Of a stretch of 7,499 nucleotides of DNA, positions 5,933 to 7,499 are shown piece by piece. The stretch is from the NCBI GenBank assembly GCA_937877165.1, contig CALEFO010000235.1, positions 1-7,499 on the forward strand. The letters are read 5' to 3'. This stretch comes from an uncultured Lachnospiraceae bacterium. GTDB taxonomy: Bacteria > Bacillota > Clostridia > Lachnospirales > Lachnospiraceae. Below the pieces are notes generated by a model. It saw only the letters and a program-made list of their open reading frames with translations, was not told the origin of the DNA and made no database searches. Position 1 is the stretch's first letter. The number at the start of each line of letters is the position of its first letter. The position numbers were made by a program, and so were the translations under genes.

Positions 5933-7344
5933 CAGGTATTCGTCAGAAAAATATGCTCCTCTGCGCAGACCCGGTCAATCACAGCCTCCAGCTCCGCGTC
6001 CGTAATAACCGTGACACGTCCGTTTGCGTACTGCTCGTCCACCCAGGCCTTCACGCCTTCCACTAACGCCGACTTCTTGTCGATTCTCCGATTCTCCGGC
6101 AGGCGGTAGTAGTTGTTGATCCACAGTGCGATGCCTGCCAGTCCGGAGGTGTTCGTCACCGCGGAGATCGGCGGACGGTTCAGGAATTTGCCTGTGTCAA
6201 AAATGTTGTAGATTTCCTCGTTCTTCAAAAGCCCGTCTGCATGGATACCGGCCCTTGTCACATTGAAATTCCGCCCGACAAACGGTGTTCGTTCCGGAAT
6301 GTGATATCCGATTTCCTTCTCATAGTATTCCGCAAGGTCCGTAATCGCCGTCGTATCCATGCCGTTCAGATCGCCGCGAAGCTGCGCGTACTCAAAGATC
6401 ATCGCCTCCGTCGGCGTATTGCCCGTTCGCTCGCCGATTCCGAACAAGGAGCAGTTGACGCCGCTGCAGCCGTACAGCCATGCGGTTGTCGCATTGACCA
6501 CGGCCTTGTAAAAATCATTGTGGCCGTGCCACTCCAGCTGTTCACTGGGAACACCGGCATGCGTGTGAATGGCATAAATAATTCCGGGGACGGAGCGGGG
6601 AATCACGGCGCCGTTGTAGTTGACCCCGTACCCCATCGTGTCGCAGGCGCGGATCTTAATCGGGATTCCGTATTCGCGCTGCAGCTTCATCAATTCCAGG
6701 CAGAACGGCACCACATACCCGTAAATATCTGCTCTCGTGATGTCCTCCAAATGACAGCGCGGACTGATGCCCTGCTCCAGACAGTCGCGAACCACGGAGA
6801 GATAATGCTCCATGGCCTGCTTGCGTGTCATCTTCAGTTTCAGGAAAATGTGATAATCCGAACAGGAAACCAGAATTCCCGTCTCCTTCATGCCCATTTC
6901 ATGAACGAGGCGGAAATCATCATGACTTGCGCGGATCCAGCTCGTCACCTGCGGGAACTCATAGCCGCGCTCCATGCACTTGTACACAGCATCCCGGTCC
7001 TGCTTGCTGTACAGGAAAAATTCACAGGCCTTGATCATGCCGTTCGGGCCACCGAGCCTGTGAAATTCATCGAAAATATGAACGATCTGATCTGTTGTAT
7101 AGGGTGCTCTTGACTGCTGTCCGTCGCGAAAGGTAGTATCGGTGATCCAGATGTCCTTCGGCATACGCTTCGGCACGGTCCTGTCATTGAACGGGATCTT
7201 CGGAATGTCCGAATACGGAAACATCTGGCGGAACACATTCGGCTTCTGGACATCATCCAGAATGTACATGTGCTCTTCGATCTGAAGCAGATGATTGTCT
7301 TCATTCATGGAGACCGGACGATTTTCAAAGGGCTCTGTAACCAT
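5932..7344 (-). CDS. Probable Re-citrate synthase (DRE-TIM metallolyase; isopropylmalate/homocitrate synthase superfamily)
   Basis: A 470-residue enzyme of the HMGL-like TIM-barrel superfamily that joins acetyl-CoA to a 2-oxo acid. Motifs are TTFRDGQQS (70-78, the R73-D74 pair of the DRE-TIM signature), the metal-binding HxH in EWHGHND (271-277), GIGERTGN (302-309) and AGIHADGLLK (365-374). An N-terminal extension of about 65 residues precedes the barrel. I match it from memory to the Re-citrate synthase group (Clostridium kluyveri CKL_0973, C. acetobutylicum CAC0970), which often carries isopropylmalate or homocitrate synthase labels. The gene is in an operon with isocitrate dehydrogenase and there are no leucine genes nearby, which supports citrate formation from oxaloacetate. 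Start 7344 has a strong AAAGGAGG 5 nt upstream. Superfamily is certain; substrate is inferred. Homocitrate synthase is the main alternative. Confidence 0.85.
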   Translation of the reverse strand: MVTEPFENRPVSMNEDNHLLQIEEHMYILDDVQKPNVFRQMFPYSDIPKIPFNDRTVPKRMPKDIWITDTTFRDGQQSRAPYTTDQIVHIFDEFHRLGGPNGMIKACEFFLYSKQDRDAVYKCMERGYEFPQVTSWIRASHDDFRLVHEMGMKETGILVSCSDYHIFLKLKMTRKQAMEHYLSVVRDCLEQGISPRCHLEDITRADIYGYVVPFCLELMKLQREYGIPIKIRACDTMGYGVNYNGAVIPRSVPGIIYAIHTHAGVPSEQLEWHGHNDFYKAVVNATTAWLYGCSGVNCSLFGIGERTGNTPTEAMIFEYAQLRGDLNGMDTTAITDLAEYYEKEIGYHIPERTPFVGRNFNVTRAGIHADGLLKNEEIYNIFDTGKFLNRPPISAVTNTSGLAGIALWINNYYRLPENRRIDKKSALVEGVKAWVDEQYANGRVTVITDAELEAVIDRVCAEEHIFLTNT

Positions 7345-7349
7345 ACCAT

Positions 7350-7357
7350 CCTCCTTT
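7350..7357 (-). promoter_or_regulatory. Strong Shine-Dalgarno of the citrate synthase gene
   Basis: AAAGGAGG lies 5 nt before ATG 7344. A second ATG (7349-7347) directly abuts it, but it is too close and in another frame, so 7344 is the start. Confidence 0.85.
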
Positions 7358-7366
7358 GGATGCCTG

Positions 7367-7374
7367 ATTGTATA
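7367..7374 (-). repeat. Second ATTGTATA copy, possible accessory operator half-site
   Basis: ATTGTATA on the plus strand (TATACAAT on minus) is repeated exactly at 7399-7406. The two copies are 32 bp apart, about three helical turns, so proteins bound at both would face the same side of the DNA. This copy lies in the predicted 5' untranslated region. Confidence 0.4.
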
Positions 7375-7391
7375 GGTATTGATAAAATAGC

Positions 7392-7409
7392 ATGTATAAT
7401 TGTATACAT
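7392..7409 (-). promoter_or_regulatory. Inverted repeat over the -10 box, probable GntR operator
   Basis: ATGTATA-CAAT-TATACAT (minus strand) is a perfect 7-bp inverted repeat. Within it TTGTATACAT (plus strand, 7400-7409) fits the GT-N2-AC core common among GntR-family operators. It overlaps the -10 element and the predicted transcription start, the right place for repression. The FCD regulator encoded in the same operon is the obvious candidate to bind it. The repeat is seen directly; the binding protein is inferred. Confidence 0.65.
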
Positions 7410-7427
7410 CAAATACATCTGCGTCAA
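7399..7427 (-). promoter_or_regulatory. Promoter of the citrate synthase-GntR-icd operon
   Basis: The minus strand has TTGACG (7427-7422), a 17-bp spacer and TACAAT (7404-7399), each one base from the sigma-A consensus. Transcription should start near 7392, giving a leader of about 48 nt. Confidence 0.82.
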
Positions 7428-7460
7428 GGGCCTGCCACTCTTACCCAAATTGATATTTGT

Positions 7461-7499
7461 TCAGCACATGTCGATTTCATCGTGAATGAGCCGCTTGCG
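7461..7499 (-). CDS. Possible C-terminal end of an upstream gene
   Basis: From the right edge one minus-strand frame reads RKRLIHDEIDMC and then TGA (7463-7461), about 34 bp before the operon's -35 box. The composition is protein-like, but 12 residues are too few to identify a family and the frame could be accidental. No clear terminator follows it. Confidence 0.25.
   Translation of the reverse strand, partial: RKRLIHDEIDMC

Noticed and set aside
5932..7344. Annotation as 2-isopropylmalate synthase (LeuA)
   Set aside because: No leucine genes are nearby, the N-terminus is longer than in LeuA, and there is no C-terminal LeuA regulatory domain. Operon context favours citrate formation.

Overview
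The window looks like the chromosome of an anaerobic clostridial Firmicute, most likely Lachnospiraceae. The reasons are Gram-positive Shine-Dalgarno sites (AAAGGAGG, GAGAGG, AAAGGA), near-consensus sigma-A promoters with 17-bp spacers, and the pairing of a Re-citrate-synthase-type enzyme with a eukaryotic-type NADP isocitrate dehydrogenase. The exact genus cannot be read from the sequence. All supported genes are on the minus strand, so transcription runs from right to left. I saw no tRNA, rRNA, CRISPR array or mobile element.

Right part (about 7500 down to 3831): a promoter at 7399-7427, with a perfect inverted repeat over its -10 element, precedes three genes. They encode a DRE-TIM family enzyme best read as Re-citrate synthase (7344-5932), a GntR/FCD-family regulator (5906-5160) and an NADP-dependent isocitrate dehydrogenase (5048-3831). 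This is the oxidative half of the citrate cycle, oxaloacetate plus acetyl-CoA to citrate and isocitrate to 2-oxoglutarate. In fermentative anaerobes it serves mainly to make glutamate. The aconitase step is not in the window. The regulator probably controls its own operon through the -10 repeat. A 14-bp perfect stem-loop lies between the regulator and the dehydrogenase.

Middle (3805-1706): a duplicated-ATPase ABC-F protein follows the dehydrogenase after 25 bp and is probably co-transcribed. It has no membrane segments and is expected to act on ribosomes. It carries an unusual Ser/Gly/Ala/Asp-rich spacer before its C-terminal coiled coil.

Left part (1705-1): immediately after the ABC-F gene is a perfect consensus promoter (TTGACA, 17 bp, TATAAT). 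It is followed by a class I cyclic-di-GMP (GEMM-I) riboswitch, an intervening hairpin, an intrinsic terminator and a leader of about 100 nt. These lead into the 5' part of a large cytoplasmic multi-PAS sensory protein that runs off the left edge. This is the most interesting part: transcription of a PAS-domain signalling protein appears to be gated by c-di-GMP. The output domain is outside the window. The last residues resemble the linker before a histidine-kinase phosphoacceptor domain, but a diguanylate cyclase cannot be excluded.
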